Positions 36,959-46,933 of a stretch of 64,000 bases of DNA are shown in pieces; positions within the stretch are counted from its first letter, which is position 1; the number at the start of each line of letters is the position of its first letter. The DNA comes from Rhodococcus yunnanensis NBRC 103083. GTDB lineage: Bacteria > Actinomycetota > Actinomycetes > Mycobacteriales > Mycobacteriaceae. A program made the position numbers and the translations under genes. The stretch lies in assembly GCF_001895005.1 (NCBI RefSeq), contig NZ_BCXH01000001.1, positions 806,001 through 870,000 of the forward strand, in the 5' to 3' direction. The notes beneath the pieces are model-generated. The model was not told where the DNA came from. It saw nothing but the letters and a program-made list of their open reading frames with translations, and did not search any database.

Positions 36959-38191
36959 TTACCGAGAGTTCACAGAAAAACCAGCAACGGTTCCCACGAC
37001 GATGATCGCGGGCGGGCGAATTCCCTCGTCCTTGACTTTCTGCGCGACCGTCTCGAGGTCGGCTCGGACCTCGCGTTGAGTCCGCAGAGTTCCCTCCTGT
37101 ACGACGAGCACAGGTGTCGACGCCGCGCGCCCGCCGTCGATCAGAACTTTCGCGAACTTCTCGATTCTCTCGACGGCCATGAGAAGGACGATCGTGCCCT
37201 TCAATTTCGCCAACGCGTCCCAGTCGACGAGCGAGTCCGGATGATCGGGCGCGACATGACCGCTGACGACGACGAACTCGTGTGTCACCCCACGGTGAGT
37301 CACCGGAACCCCCGCGGCGGACGGTACCGAGATCGCGCTCGTGATGCCCGGCACGACGGTCACGGGGATGCCCGCTTCGGTGAGAGCCTCCAGTTCCTCG
37401 TATCCACGGCCGAAAACGTACGGATCGCCGCCCTTGAGGCGCACGACGAACTTGCCTGCCTTCGCGCCGTCGATCAACGCCTGGTTGATCGCCTCCTGCG
37501 CCATCGCGCGGCCGTACGGAATCTTCGACGCGTCGATGACCTCGACGTGCGGTCCGAGTTCGGCGATCAGTTCCGGCGGTGCCAGCCTGTCCGTCACGAC
37601 GATGTCCGCGTACGCCAGAAGCCTGCGTCCTCGAACAGTGATGAGGTCGGGGTCCCCCGGGCCACCCCCGACGAGGGCAACGCCGGTGTGCGGCGCGTGC
37701 GCGGTGTCGGTGATGACGCCCGACTGCAGTGCTTCGACGACGGCATTGCGTACGGCAGCCGAGCGTCGGTGCTCTCCCCCGGCGAGAACACCGAGCGTCA
37801 GCCCGTCGTAGTCCGCGGACGCAGGCGTGACGGCGGTACCGTCACGCGCGATGTCGGCGCGGACACAGAAGATTCTCGATCGTTCGGCCTCTGCGACGAT
37901 CGCCTCGTTGGTCGCTGCCTCGTCGGTGCACGCGATGGCGTACCAGGCGCCGCCGATGTCTCCGTCCCGGTAATCACGCAATTCCAGTGTGAGTTGGCCG
38001 AACGACGCCATCGCCTCGACCGCGGGCGTCGCCACACGCGTGATCACGTGAACCTGCGCACCCGAGGAGATCAACAGCGGTAGCCGCCGCTGCGCCACGG
38101 TTCCACCGCCGACGACCACAACGCGTCGCCCCGCCAGATTCAGACCGACGAGATAGGGAGAGTCGGTCGCGTCGGCTTCATTCTCAATCAC
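36959..38191 (-). CDS. cysG: Siroheme synthase: uroporphyrinogen-III C-methyltransferase with precorrin-2 dehydrogenase domain
   Basis: Starts siroheme and cobalamin branches from uroporphyrinogen III. 410 residues. N-terminal NAD-dependent dehydrogenase/chelatase domain (about 12-150, VVVVGGGTVAQRRLPLL); C-terminal SAM methyltransferase (about 165-405) with VGGGPGDPDLITVRG, VVRLKGGDPYVFGRG and VPGITSAISVPS. GTG start at 38191. Orthologue of Rv2847c; separated here from cobB by three inserted genes (ABC-F, PhoD-like, LLM). Confidence 0.94.
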   Translation of the reverse strand: MIENEADATDSPYLVGLNLAGRRVVVVGGGTVAQRRLPLLISSGAQVHVITRVATPAVEAMASFGQLTLELRDYRDGDIGGAWYAIACTDEAATNEAIVAEAERSRIFCVRADIARDGTAVTPASADYDGLTLGVLAGGEHRRSAAVRNAVVEALQSGVITDTAHAPHTGVALVGGGPGDPDLITVRGRRLLAYADIVVTDRLAPPELIAELGPHVEVIDASKIPYGRAMAQEAINQALIDGAKAGKFVVRLKGGDPYVFGRGYEELEALTEAGIPVTVVPGITSAISVPSAAGVPVTHRGVTHEFVVVSGHVAPDHPDSLVDWDALAKLKGTIVLLMAVERIEKFAKVLIDGGRAASTPVLVVQEGTLRTQREVRADLETVAQKVKDEGIRPPAIIVVGTVAGFSVNSR

Positions 38192-38225
38192 GTACGAAAC
38201 GCTACCGGCCCCCGTCGATGCTCAC

Positions 38226-38237
38226 TCCGCAGGCTCC
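38226..38237. repeat. Copy of dispersed GGAGCCTGCGGA core repeat
   Basis: TCCGCAGGCTCC at the 3' end of the ABC-F gene, just past its stop. The same 12-mer core recurs in the cobQ/map repeat (54181-54256), and with one base changed inside the same ABC-F gene (39710-39770). Confidence 0.6.
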
Positions 38238-38238
38238 G

Positions 38239-39987
38239 CTACCGCGCTCGCTCGACGCGTGTTTCATCCCACACCGGCTCGTTCGATTCGTAGACACGAC
38301 CGCCGGATCCGAATACGAGGAACCGATCGAAGCTGCGCGCGAACCAACGATCGTGGGTGACGGCGACGACCGTTCCTTCGAAGGCCGCGATCGCGTCCTG
38401 CAGGGAGTCCGCCGACAGCAGATCGAGGTTGTCGGTCGGCTCGTCGAGAAGCAGCATGCTCGCCCCGGACAGCTCGAGCAGGAGAATCTGCACCCTGGCC
38501 TGTTGACCACCCGAGAGGTTGTCGTAATTCTGTTCGGCGGCGCGTGCCAGCCCGTATCGGTCGAGTGCGCGACTCGCTGCCTCGCGTCCCATCCCGTCGC
38601 GGTGCTCGTTACCCATGTGCAGAATGTCGAGAAGTATCTTGCCGTTCAGATCCGGCCTCGTGTGAGTCTGTGCGAACAGCCCTGGCCGCACCCGAGCCCC
38701 GAGGACGGCCGTGCCCGTGTGCGGCACCGGATCAAGCGCGAGTTCCTGAACCGGCCGGTGCTCGCGCTCGGGGTCGGTACCGCCTGCGGCCAGCAACCGG
38801 AGGAAGTGCGATTTGCCGGATCCGTTCGATCCGAGCACGGCCACTCGATCCCCGAACCAGATCTCGGTGTCGAACGGCTGCATCAAGCCGGTCATCTCGA
38901 GTTCGGTGCACACCAACGCGCGCTTGGCCGTGCGACCGCCGTGCAGACGGACGGTCACCTTCTGTTTCAACGGCACGGCTTCGGGGGGACCTGCGTCCTC
39001 GAACCGGGCAAGCCTGGTCTGCGCTGCGTGGTACCGGGCAGCGATGCCGTCGTTGAACTTGGCCTTCTCCCGGAGTCGAAGCACCAGTGCGCGTAGCTTC
39101 ACGCGCTCCTCGTCCCATCGTCTGCGCAATTCGTCCAGCCGCGCGTTGCGGTCCTCACGGGCGGCGTAGTAGGTCTCGAATCCAGCGCCGTGCACCCACG
39201 ACGACGCACCGTTCACCCCCGGTTCCAGGGTGACGATACGAGTCGCGGCGTTGGCGATCAGTTCTCGGTCGTGGCTGATGAACAGCACCGACTTGTCCGA
39301 GTCGCGGATCGTCTTCTCCAGCCATCGTTTGCCCGGCACGTCGAGATAGTTGTCGGGCTCGTCGAGAAGCAGCAACTGGTCCGCTCCGCCGAACAGTGCC
39401 TCGAGCACCAGACGTTTCTGCTCACCGCCGCTCAGCGTGGACGCAGCTCGCCATTTCGCACGATCGAACGGCATTCCGAGTGCGGACATCGTCACCTTGT
39501 CCCAGAACGGTTCCAGATCGTAGCCACCGACGTCGCCCCAATCGGACAGCGCCGAAGCATAGTTCAGTTGCGTCTTCTCGTCGTCGGCCTCGATCATGGC
39601 GTTCTCGGCGTCGTCGAGTGCCTTCGCGGCATCTCGAACCGAAGGCGAGGCCACCGACAACAGCAGATCGAGCACCGTCGCATCGTCACGCAACTGGGCT
39701 TCAGCCCGAGTCGTTCCGCGGGCTCCACTCCCGATGACCCGGGTCGTTCCGCGGGCTCCACTCCCGATGAACTGCCGCATGACACCGAGCGAACCCGAAC
39801 GCGTGACCGTGCCATCGTCCGGCGCGATATCGCCTGCCACGATGCGAGTGAGTGTCGTCTTGCCCGTTCCGTTCGGGCCGATCAGCGCAGTCTTGGACCC
39901 GTCGGCGACTCGGAAGCCGACACCACCGAGCAACTGCCGCCCATCCGGGAGGAAGTAGTCGATGTCGGTCAGTTCGAGGTGGGCCAC
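38239..39987 (-). CDS. ABC-F family ATPase
   Basis: 582-residue soluble protein with two ABC domains and no membrane part; ABC-F proteins act on the ribosome in translation or antibiotic resistance. Domain 1: Walker A GPNGTGKTT, LSGGEQKR, LLLLDEPDNYLD. Linker is coiled, with RLDELRRRWDEERVKLR. Domain 2: Walker A GSNGSGKS, LSGGQQARVQ, LLLLDEPTDNLD. The Walker B Glu is present in both. GTG start. Odd: a tandem 11-residue duplication (IGSGARGTTRV) in domain 1 after the Walker A region. No specific subfamily assigned. Confidence 0.9.
   Translation of the reverse strand: MAHLELTDIDYFLPDGRQLLGGVGFRVADGSKTALIGPNGTGKTTLTRIVAGDIAPDDGTVTRSGSLGVMRQFIGSGARGTTRVIGSGARGTTRAEAQLRDDATVLDLLLSVASPSVRDAAKALDDAENAMIEADDEKTQLNYASALSDWGDVGGYDLEPFWDKVTMSALGMPFDRAKWRAASTLSGGEQKRLVLEALFGGADQLLLLDEPDNYLDVPGKRWLEKTIRDSDKSVLFISHDRELIANAATRIVTLEPGVNGASSWVHGAGFETYYAAREDRNARLDELRRRWDEERVKLRALVLRLREKAKFNDGIAARYHAAQTRLARFEDAGPPEAVPLKQKVTVRLHGGRTAKRALVCTELEMTGLMQPFDTEIWFGDRVAVLGSNGSGKSHFLRLLAAGGTDPEREHRPVQELALDPVPHTGTAVLGARVRPGLFAQTHTRPDLNGKILLDILHMGNEHRDGMGREAASRALDRYGLARAAEQNYDNLSGGQQARVQILLLELSGASMLLLDEPTDNLDLLSADSLQDAIAAFEGTVVAVTHDRWFARSFDRFLVFGSGGRVYESNEPVWDETRVERAR
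39710..39770. repeat. 33-bp in-frame tandem duplication inside ABC-F gene
   Basis: Two identical 28-bp segments (39710-39737 and 39743-39770), period 33 bp, encoding the 11-residue duplication. Each contains GAGTGGAGCCCGCGGAACGA on the minus strand, differing by one base from the repeat upstream of cobQ. Confidence 0.85.
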
Positions 39988-39997
39988 GCGGACAAAT

Positions 39998-41671
39998 CTA
40001 TGCCAGGGAAGCCAACGTCAGTTCCGCAGTCGTGGTCAGCGTCTGTTCGCCGGAGTCGTCGACGTGCGCATGTTGCACCCGTACCGATGCGGATCCACCC
40101 TCGGTGGTGAGCAACATGACACCGTTGTCGAACCAGGGGCCTGCCTCGGCATCCCAGGACACATCGACGGCCGGGACCTTCGCCGAGCGTGCAAGACGGG
40201 CGAGCATTCGAGCCGCCGATTTCCTGATGGCCAGCCGATTGACCGCACGGATCGGCAGGTTCAACGGATTCCGGAACGGCGACATCGTCAACTGGTACGT
40301 CGCGGGTACGTTCGCGCCTCCGACACCAAAATCGGCGCGCGCCACGTACGAGCAATGCACGTCGCCCGACAACCACAGAATGCTGGCCGGCGCGTTCTCG
40401 GCCCTGGACAGCTCACGGGTCAGGGTCGCCATGTCGCCGAAGGAATTTCCGAAGGCGGCCCAATGCTCGAGATCGAGCGCGATTCTGAGTTTCTCGCCGA
40501 GTCGAGCCATCATCTTGCCCCAACTCCCCTGCGCCACAGCCTCGTTCCACTGCTCGAGGTGATGCAGCCCGGGGAGCATGAGAAACGGCAGCGAGGAACC
40601 CAACAACAGGTGGCGCGGGGCGCCCTCCAGTGCGCGCTCGCGAACCCAGGCCCACTCGGTGGCGTCGACCATTCTGCGGTCCTGCGGGTCCAGATTCCGG
40701 GAACAGCGCGAGTCGATCATGATCAATCTGGTGTCCCCGAAATCGCGGTAGAAGCTCCACCGACCGGTATCGGGTCGGCCGTCCACCCGACGTGAGAAAT
40801 CGGCCAACAACTTCTCACGTTCGGCATCCGAGCTCGCGTTGCGCACTGTGTCGTAGAGATCGTCGTGGGCCAATTCGTCCGGCGAGAGGTTACCCAGGTG
40901 CTGATAGACCCAGTACGACGAGAATGCTCCGACGACGCGGTCGTCCCACCACGGCCTCGTCTCGATGTCGAGGCGCCAGGACGCAGACGAGTTCCAGTCG
41001 TCGCGCAGGTCGTGATCGTCGAGAATCATGCACGACGGCACGCTGGCGAGAAGTGTTCGTACCGGTTCGACGCCCCACGACTCGTGATAGAGCCAGGAGT
41101 ATTCCTCGAAGTCGCAGATCTCGTTCTCGGCGTCGGTCCCCCGTGCGCCTGCGGGACCCTCTCCTGCGCTGCGGCGGGCGTGCAGGCGATCGATGATCTC
41201 CGGTGACGGGTCGTCCGCGTACACCTGATCTCCCAGCAGGAGCAGCGCCTGCGGCCATTCGCCCGGGTCCTGGCCTGCCATCCGTGTGCCGAGGCCCGCC
41301 AATGCGTCGGCGCCGATCCTCTGCAACGACTCGTCGCTGTAGTTGTCTCCGCGCCTGCACGATCCGAATGCGAACGTGACCGGCCCGTTCGGGTCTCCGG
41401 TGTGGATCGCGGCAGGTGCGTCGACCACCGGCCACACGATGTCACCGTCGAACAGCACCTCGTACGTGATGGTCGAATTCGCGGGAAGGCCCGTCAACGC
41501 CACGAGTGCGTAGTGGTGCCCGTGCACTCCCCACGTTCGCGCTTCGCCGACTTCGCCGACCGAAGTTCGCACCACGACGGTGCCCGGAACATCGAACTCG
41601 AACCAGAAGGTCGCGTCGTCGACACCGACGTAGCGAACGAGTGGACCGAGTATCAAGGAAGAAGATGTCAC
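39998..41671 (-). CDS. PhoD-like phosphatase/phosphodiesterase
   Basis: 557-residue alkaline phosphatase D-family metallophosphoesterase. N-terminal beta-sandwich domain (about 1-100) then the catalytic domain with metal motifs LLGDQVYADDP, ILDDHDLRDDWN and WLSGDVHCSYVA. Unlike secreted PhoD it shows no Tat or Sec signal, so it may act in the cytosol. GTG start at 41671. Phosphate control is not evident in sequence. Substrate unknown. Confidence 0.87.
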   Translation of the reverse strand: MTSSSLILGPLVRYVGVDDATFWFEFDVPGTVVVRTSVGEVGEARTWGVHGHHYALVALTGLPANSTITYEVLFDGDIVWPVVDAPAAIHTGDPNGPVTFAFGSCRRGDNYSDESLQRIGADALAGLGTRMAGQDPGEWPQALLLLGDQVYADDPSPEIIDRLHARRSAGEGPAGARGTDAENEICDFEEYSWLYHESWGVEPVRTLLASVPSCMILDDHDLRDDWNSSASWRLDIETRPWWDDRVVGAFSSYWVYQHLGNLSPDELAHDDLYDTVRNASSDAEREKLLADFSRRVDGRPDTGRWSFYRDFGDTRLIMIDSRCSRNLDPQDRRMVDATEWAWVRERALEGAPRHLLLGSSLPFLMLPGLHHLEQWNEAVAQGSWGKMMARLGEKLRIALDLEHWAAFGNSFGDMATLTRELSRAENAPASILWLSGDVHCSYVARADFGVGGANVPATYQLTMSPFRNPLNLPIRAVNRLAIRKSAARMLARLARSAKVPAVDVSWDAEAGPWFDNGVMLLTTEGGSASVRVQHAHVDDSGEQTLTTTAELTLASLA

Positions 41672-41717
41672 GACTCACACAGTGCACCTCCGGTGACTTC
41701 CTCGCCAGTGCAGCCGG

Positions 41718-42569
41718 TCAGGTCAGTACCGTGAGCGTGTCCGCGAGCCGTTCGAGGTACACCACGACGTCCGTCTCGGCCTTGTCCGGCATCCCGTACA
41801 CGACCTCGGTGACACCGATGTCCCGCCATCGCGCGAGCCTGTCGGCGTCCGGTTTGAAATCGAGGACGACCACCTCCGGGTCGCCGTCACGGCCGCTCTC
41901 GCGCCACATGTGCTGCAGCCGCGCGACACGCGCATCGATATCCTGCTCCCCCGGGGTGGTGATCCATCCATCCGCGGATCGAGCGATCCACGCAAAGTTC
42001 TTGTCTGTTCCGGCCGCTCCCACGAGAGTCGGGATCGAACTTCCCTGCACAGGTTTCGGCCAGGCCCAGCTGGGGCCGAAATTCACGAACTCACCCGCGA
42101 ACTCCGATTGCTCGTCCGACCACAGCGACCGCATGGCGGCAAGATACTCGCGCAACATCGTTCGCCGCCGGCCCGCCGGGACGCCGTGATCGCTCAACTC
42201 GTCGGTGTTCCAGCCGAACCCGACTCCGAGCACGACCCGCCCACCGCTCAGATGGTCGAGCGAGGCAACGGTTTTGGCAAGCGTGATCGGGTCGTGTTCG
42301 ACCGGGATGGCCACCGCGGTACCGAGTGTGATCGTGGACGTGACCGCAGCGGCCGTCGCCAGCGACACCCAGGGATCGAGCGTGCGGGCATAGCGGTCGT
42401 CGGGAAGCGAGGAGTCGCCGGTGAGTGGATGCGCCGCTTCCCGCTTGACCGGAATGTGGGTGTGCTCGGGGACGTAGAACGAGTCGAAACCGAGCCGCTC
42501 ACCTTCCACGGCGGCGGCGGCCGGGGTTATCCCGCGGTCGGAGGTGAAGAGAACGAGGCCGAAGCGCAT
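41718..42569 (-). CDS. LLM-class F420-dependent oxidoreductase
   Basis: 283-residue luciferase-like flavin/F420 enzyme. Typical opening RFGLVLFTSDRGITPAAAA, GERLGFDSFYVPEHTHIP, and GVGFGWNTDELSDHG. Probably binds F420 (family knowledge); substrate unknown. ATG at 42569, with a KstR-like palindrome 6 bp upstream. The cobalamin genes lie upstream on the same strand, so it could be transcribed with them or from its own promoter. Confidence 0.87.
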   Translation of the reverse strand: MRFGLVLFTSDRGITPAAAAVEGERLGFDSFYVPEHTHIPVKREAAHPLTGDSSLPDDRYARTLDPWVSLATAAAVTSTITLGTAVAIPVEHDPITLAKTVASLDHLSGGRVVLGVGFGWNTDELSDHGVPAGRRRTMLREYLAAMRSLWSDEQSEFAGEFVNFGPSWAWPKPVQGSSIPTLVGAAGTDKNFAWIARSADGWITTPGEQDIDARVARLQHMWRESGRDGDPEVVVLDFKPDADRLARWRDIGVTEVVYGMPDKAETDVVVYLERLADTLTVLT

Positions 42570-42574
42570 GCAAT

Positions 42575-42592
42575 ATTAGAACGTGTTCTAAT
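42575..42592. promoter_or_regulatory. KstR-like palindrome at LLM oxidoreductase start
   Basis: ATTAGAACGTGTTCTAAT, 8-bp arms around GT. Its centre fits the KstR consensus TnnAACnnGTTnnA (established for cholesterol-catabolism control in mycobacteria and rhodococci). It includes the stop codon of the cobE/cbiG-like gene and ends 6 bp before the LLM start. Confidence 0.7.
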
Positions 42593-42947
42593 CGATCGCG
42601 CAAGCAAGTGCGACGGTCACCGACCCCACGATCGTCTTGCCGACCAGGAGCCGACCACCCCCTGCACGCACGGCTGCAGCTTCCGCGACGCTGGGCGACC
42701 CGACCTCGTCGAGGACACGGGTGGATGGGTTCGGTACCTCGACATCGTTCAGTTGCGCAGCAGTCCACAGTGTCAGCGGTACGCCAAATTCCCGCGCGAC
42801 CGCGCCCACCAGTTCGGCCTTGGTGTCGAGCGTCGCGATCGACACCACAACGAACTCGGGTGACGTCACGGACCGGCAAGCGTCGACACACTGCTGCACG
42901 GTCGCGGATCCGGATGCGCCGATTCCGAGAACTACCCGATCAGGCAT
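42588..42947 (-). CDS. Cobalamin biosynthesis protein, CobE / CbiG C-terminal domain family
   Basis: 119 residues covering only the C-terminal domain of CbiG (or the stand-alone CobE). Opens VVLGIGASGSATVQQCVDACRS, with PLTLWTAAQLNDVEVPNPS and AEAAAVRAGGGRLLVGKTI. Expected to act in corrin-ring synthesis, exact step uncertain. ATG overlaps the cobB stop by 8 bp, so it belongs to the riboswitch-controlled operon. Not a truncation: this short form is known. Confidence 0.85.
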   Translation of the reverse strand: MPDRVVLGIGASGSATVQQCVDACRSVTSPEFVVVSIATLDTKAELVGAVAREFGVPLTLWTAAQLNDVEVPNPSTRVLDEVGSPSVAEAAAVRAGGGRLLVGKTIVGSVTVALACAID

Positions 42948-44346
42948 CGGCCAGTTCGGTGCGGGCGCACGCGTCGACGAATCTTCCGACCGACTTCGGG
43001 TTGCCGGCCGGATGCGTGTGCAGATACGAGGCGTGAACTCCGCCCTGCACGAATCCCTCCCGCACGACACGCTTGTCCGCAGTTCTGCTCGGGTTCTGCC
43101 AGCCCCAGGCCGAATCCCGTTGACCGCCAGCGCTCTCGAGCAACACCGTGCGGTGAAACTCGTGACCGGTGACGCGTGCGCCTGCCTCGAACAGGACCGA
43201 ATCGTGCAATGCGACGGCGTCGCGATAGCCGAGGGTGAGCGCAGAGCCGAACCGAGCGTCGGCGTCGACGACTCCCGCCATCGCATGGCCGTCGAGCGAG
43301 CGTGTGAGATACAGCAGCCCGGCGCATTCGGCGTGAATGGGTACCCCGATGGACGCGGCGCGCCGGATGTCCGCGAGCAACACGCTGTTCGACGCCAACT
43401 GCTCGGCGTGCTCCTCGGGGAATCCGCCCGGCAGAATCACCCCGGACGTTCCAGGAGGCAACCCGTCCGTCAGAGGGTCGAAGACGGCGACGTCGGCGCC
43501 GGAGGCGCGCAACAGTTCCACGTGCTCGGCATATCCGAAGGTAAACGCCGGACCACCCGCGATGGCGACGACGGGCGCCCTACCCGCCGTTTCGCCGACC
43601 TCCTCGGCTGCGTCCCACGGTTCGGACGACACGGTCGATGCGGCCAACGAACGAACGGCAGCGAGGTCGATGTGCTCGGCGACGAGCGTCGCCATGGCGT
43701 CGACCGCCTCGGACGCACGGCTACCGTGCTCCAGTGCGGTGATCAGCCCGAGATGCCGTGAGGGAACCGCCAATTCGGACATACGTGGAAGCGAACCGAG
43801 CACCGGGATCCCGACGCGGTCACATGCCTGCCGCAACACTTCCTCGTGCCGGGGACTACCGACCCGATTCAGGATCACCCCACCGATGCGCACCGAGGAA
43901 TCGAACGTCGAGAACCCGTGCAGTACAGCGGCGAGGCTCTGGCTGTGGCCGCGCGCGTCGACGACCAGAACGACGGGTGCGCCGAGCATGGACGCCACCG
44001 ACGCCGTCGACCCTTCCGCGGATGCGGCTCCGGCACCGTTCATGTCGATCTTGCCGTCGAACAGACCCATGACGCCTTCGACGACGGCGATGTCGCAACC
44101 TGCGCTGCCGTGCCGGAACAGCGGACCGATCCGCTCCCGCCCGACCATGACCGCGTCGAGATTGCGTCCTGGCAGTCCCGCCGCGAGCGCGTGATAACCG
44201 GGGTCGATGTAGTCGGGCCCTACCTTGAACGGCGCGACGCGCTGGCCGGCCGCCCGGAGCGCACCCATGAGTCCGGTGGCCACCGTCGTCTTGCCGCTCC
44301 CGGATGCCGGGGCCGCGATCACGATCGCTGGAACGGAGTTCACCAC
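42940..44346 (-). CDS. cobB: Cobyrinic acid a,c-diamide synthase
   Basis: ATP- and glutamine-dependent amidation of the a and c carboxylates of (hydrogeno)byrinate. 468 residues. N-terminal P-loop-like domain with APASGSGKTTV and KVGPDYIDPGYH; C-terminal class I glutaminase domain with PGGFPEEHAEQL and HAECAGLLYLT (nucleophile Cys). GTG start overlaps the cobO stop. Orthologue of Rv2848c. Confidence 0.95.
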   Translation of the reverse strand: MVNSVPAIVIAAPASGSGKTTVATGLMGALRAAGQRVAPFKVGPDYIDPGYHALAAGLPGRNLDAVMVGRERIGPLFRHGSAGCDIAVVEGVMGLFDGKIDMNGAGAASAEGSTASVASMLGAPVVLVVDARGHSQSLAAVLHGFSTFDSSVRIGGVILNRVGSPRHEEVLRQACDRVGIPVLGSLPRMSELAVPSRHLGLITALEHGSRASEAVDAMATLVAEHIDLAAVRSLAASTVSSEPWDAAEEVGETAGRAPVVAIAGGPAFTFGYAEHVELLRASGADVAVFDPLTDGLPPGTSGVILPGGFPEEHAEQLASNSVLLADIRRAASIGVPIHAECAGLLYLTRSLDGHAMAGVVDADARFGSALTLGYRDAVALHDSVLFEAGARVTGHEFHRTVLLESAGGQRDSAWGWQNPSRTADKRVVREGFVQGGVHASYLHTHPAGNPKSVGRFVDACARTELADA

Positions 44347-44960
44347 TCGATTCCCCGTTGTCCCTTGCGGCCCGCATCCATCGGGTGTTTGACCTTGGTC
44401 ATCTCGGTGACGAGGTCGGCCGCATCGATCAATGCCTGCGGGGCGTCACGACCGGTCACGACGACGTGCTGAGTGCCCGGGCGATGGGTCAGCACCTCCA
44501 CCACCTCGTCGACGTCGACCCAGCCCCACTTGAGGGGGTAGGTGAACTCGTCCAGTACGTAGAACCGGTGAGTCTGCTCGCTCAATCGGCGCGCTATTTC
44601 GGCCCACCCTTCCGCAGCCGCTGCAGCATGGTCGACCTCGGACCCCTTCTTCCTGGTCCAGGACCAACCCTCGCCCATCTTGTGCCACTCCACCGCACCG
44701 CCGACTCCCGACTGCTCGTGCAGATCGCCGAGCGCCCGAAACGCGGCCTCCTCGCCGACCTTCCATTTTGCGCTCTTGACGAACTGGAAGACACCGACGT
44801 CGAATCCTTGGTTCCACGCGCGCAACGCCATCCCGAAGGCTGCGGTCGATTTGCCCTTTCCCGGCCCGGTGTGGACTGCGAGCACGTGCTGATTTCGGCG
44901 CTGGCGGGTCGTCAATCCGTCGTCGGGCACCGATCCTGGTTCCGGCACTCCCTGTGGCAT
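44340..44960 (-). CDS. cobO: Cob(I)yrinic acid a,c-diamide adenosyltransferase
   Basis: Attaches the 5'-deoxyadenosyl ligand to corrinoids. 206 residues, CobA/CobO/ButR family. P-loop HTGPGKGKSTAAFG, FQFVKSAKWKVGEE, the KMGEGWSWT pocket and LDEFTYPLKWGWVD. ATG at 44960; an upstream in-frame TTG would add 14 residues. Lies between the chelatase and cobB as in Rv2849c-Rv2850c. Confidence 0.95.
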   Translation of the reverse strand: MPQGVPEPGSVPDDGLTTRQRRNQHVLAVHTGPGKGKSTAAFGMALRAWNQGFDVGVFQFVKSAKWKVGEEAAFRALGDLHEQSGVGGAVEWHKMGEGWSWTRKKGSEVDHAAAAAEGWAEIARRLSEQTHRFYVLDEFTYPLKWGWVDVDEVVEVLTHRPGTQHVVVTGRDAPQALIDAADLVTEMTKVKHPMDAGRKGQRGIEW

Positions 44961-44973
44961 GTCTGCACTCCCC

Positions 44974-46917
44974 TCAGGCCGCGGCGCGGACGACGGCCGC
45001 AACCTGCGCTGCGGACAGATCCGTCAACTTCACGTATCCACCGCCGAGGTGCTGGGCGAACTCGACGGCCAGTCCGAGACGAACCATCCCCGATTCGCAG
45101 TCGACGACGACCGAAGCGATGCCGTCGCCTGCCATGCGTGACGCGGCGATTCGGGCACGGCCCACCGGATCCACACCACCGGTTGCGCGGCCATCGGTCA
45201 TCGCCACGACGAGAGCGCGCCGCAACGGGTCGCGCACCTTTTCCCGCAGCACGACCTCGCGGGCCTTCAGAAAACCTTGCGCCAGTGGGGATTTACCACC
45301 GGTTTTCATCCGACGTAGACGAGTGACCGCCACATCGACACTCGACGTCGGGGGAAGCACCAGTTCCGCGTCGCGTCCGCGAACCGTGATCACCGCAACC
45401 TTGTCACGCCGCTGGTACGCATCGCGAAGCAGCGACAGCACAGCGCCGGTCACCGCGGACAGGCGATCGCGTGCCGCCATCGAGCCCGATGCGTCGACGA
45501 GGAACACGATCAGGTTGCCCTCACGTCCCTCCCGCACCGCGCCGCGCAGGTCGGCGGGCTCCAGCCGGAACCGTCCCGATGTACGACCACGAGCGACCTG
45601 TTCCTCGGCGGCAGCGAAGAGTGTGGAGACGAGGTGAAGTCCCTTGCCGCGCTCGGTGGTCGACCGAACCACACGCCCTTGCGCCGACCGTGATCGCGAA
45701 CGCCGACCCGGCGCGCCCTCGCCGACCCCGGGAATCTGCATCAGCCGCGCGCGAAACTGCGCGCCGGGAGCCGACGCCTGCTTCTCACGAGAGTCGTTGC
45801 CCGCGGACGGCTGTGAGCTCTGTCGGCTCTGCGGCTCGGCATAATCCGCCTCGTCCGGAGCGGGCGCACCTCCCCCGTCTTCAGGGCCCCCGTCTTCAGG
45901 GCCACCGTCGTCGGGGCCACCGTCGTCAGGGCCGGGGTCGGTTGGATCGGGCTCCGGATCGGGGCGCTCGGCGTCTGCCTGTTCGGCCGCGTCGCGCATG
46001 GCGTCGTCGAGAGCTTGTTCGTCGATTCCCGGTTCGTCGAACGGATCTCGCCGCCGACGGTGCGGCAGCGCGAGTTCCGCGGCGATGCGCACGTCGGATT
46101 CCTGCACTGCTGCGGACCCGCGCCACGCCGCGTGTGCCGTTGCCGTACGCGCGACCACCAGGTCTGCGCGCATTCCGTCGACGTCGAAGGACGCGCACAG
46201 TGCTGCGATGCGTCGCAGTTCGATGTCGTCGAGTACGACGTCGTCCAGTACTGCACGCGCCCCGGCGATACGCTCGGCGATCTCGGCATCGGAGTCCGCG
46301 TACTCGGCCGCGAAGACGTACGGGTCGCGTTCGTAGTTCAGTCGGCGGCGTACGACGTTCATGCGCACATCGACGTCCCGTGACGCGGTCACGTCCACGG
46401 CAAGACCGAAACGATCGAGCAACTGTGGCCTGAGTTCGCCTTCCTCGGGATTCATCGTGCCGACGAGAACGAACTGCGCCGGGTGCGAGTGCGACACCCC
46501 GTCCCGCTCGATGTGGACGCGTCCCATGGCAGCTGCGTCGAGCAGAATGTCGACGAGGTGATCGTGCAGGAGGTTGACTTCGTCGACGTACAGGACGCCG
46601 CGGTGCGCGGCGGCCAACAGGCCCGGCTGAAACGCCCGTTCGCCGTCGCGCAGGACTTTCTCCAGGTCGAGCGAACCGACAACTCGATCCTCGGTGGCTC
46701 CGACAGGGAGCTCGACGAGACGGGCCGGGTGCGAACCTGCCTCGTCCTCGACCGGTGGTAGCAGCGCGGCCAGTGCGCGAACGACCGTCGACTTCGCGGT
46801 GCCCTTCTCTCCACGCACCAGAACCCCGCCGATACCGGGGTGCACGGCACAGAGAATCAGGGACAGCCGCAGCTGATCCTGGCCGACGACGGCACTGAAC
46901 GGATAACCGGGCTGCAC
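44974..46917 (-). CDS. Magnesium/cobalt chelatase ChlI-ChlD-type fusion
   Basis: 647 residues. N-terminal AAA+ ChlI-like domain with Walker [25 protein letters not shown] (Walker B) and [17 protein letters not shown]; a Pro/Asp/Gly linker with [10 protein letters not shown] repeats (about 320-350); C-terminal von Willebrand A domain with DASGSM (MIDAS) and TDGRATGG. Probably the ATPase module that works with CobN for cobalt insertion (family knowledge; Rv2850c orthologue). GTG start with AAGGAG 7 bases upstream. First gene after the cobalamin riboswitch. Confidence 0.92.
   Translation of the reverse strand: MQPGYPFSAVVGQDQLRLSLILCAVHPGIGGVLVRGEKGTAKSTVVRALAALLPPVEDEAGSHPARLVELPVGATEDRVVGSLDLEKVLRDGERAFQPGLLAAAHRGVLYVDEVNLLHDHLVDILLDAAAMGRVHIERDGVSHSHPAQFVLVGTMNPEEGELRPQLLDRFGLAVDVTASRDVDVRMNVVRRRLNYERDPYVFAAEYADSDAEIAERIAGARAVLDDVVLDDIELRRIAALCASFDVDGMRADLVVARTATAHAAWRGSAAVQESDVRIAAELALPHRRRRDPFDEPGIDEQALDDAMRDAAEQADAERPDPEPDPTDPGPDDGGPDDGGPEDGGPEDGGGAPAPDEADYAEPQSRQSSQPSAGNDSREKQASAPGAQFRARLMQIPGVGEGAPGRRSRSRSAQGRVVRSTTERGKGLHLVSTLFAAAEEQVARGRTSGRFRLEPADLRGAVREGREGNLIVFLVDASGSMAARDRLSAVTGAVLSLLRDAYQRRDKVAVITVRGRDAELVLPPTSSVDVAVTRLRRMKTGGKSPLAQGFLKAREVVLREKVRDPLRRALVVAMTDGRATGGVDPVGRARIAASRMAGDGIASVVVDCESGMVRLGLAVEFAQHLGGGYVKLTDLSAAQVAAVVRAAA
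45875..45934. repeat. Four 15-bp repeats in chelatase linker
   Basis: Units starting CCGTC at 45875, 45890, 45905 and 45920, encoding [10 protein letters not shown] units in the linker between the AAA+ and VWA domains. Adjacent units differ at 1-4 positions. Confidence 0.8.
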
Positions 46918-46933
46918 AGCTTTTCTCCTTCAT

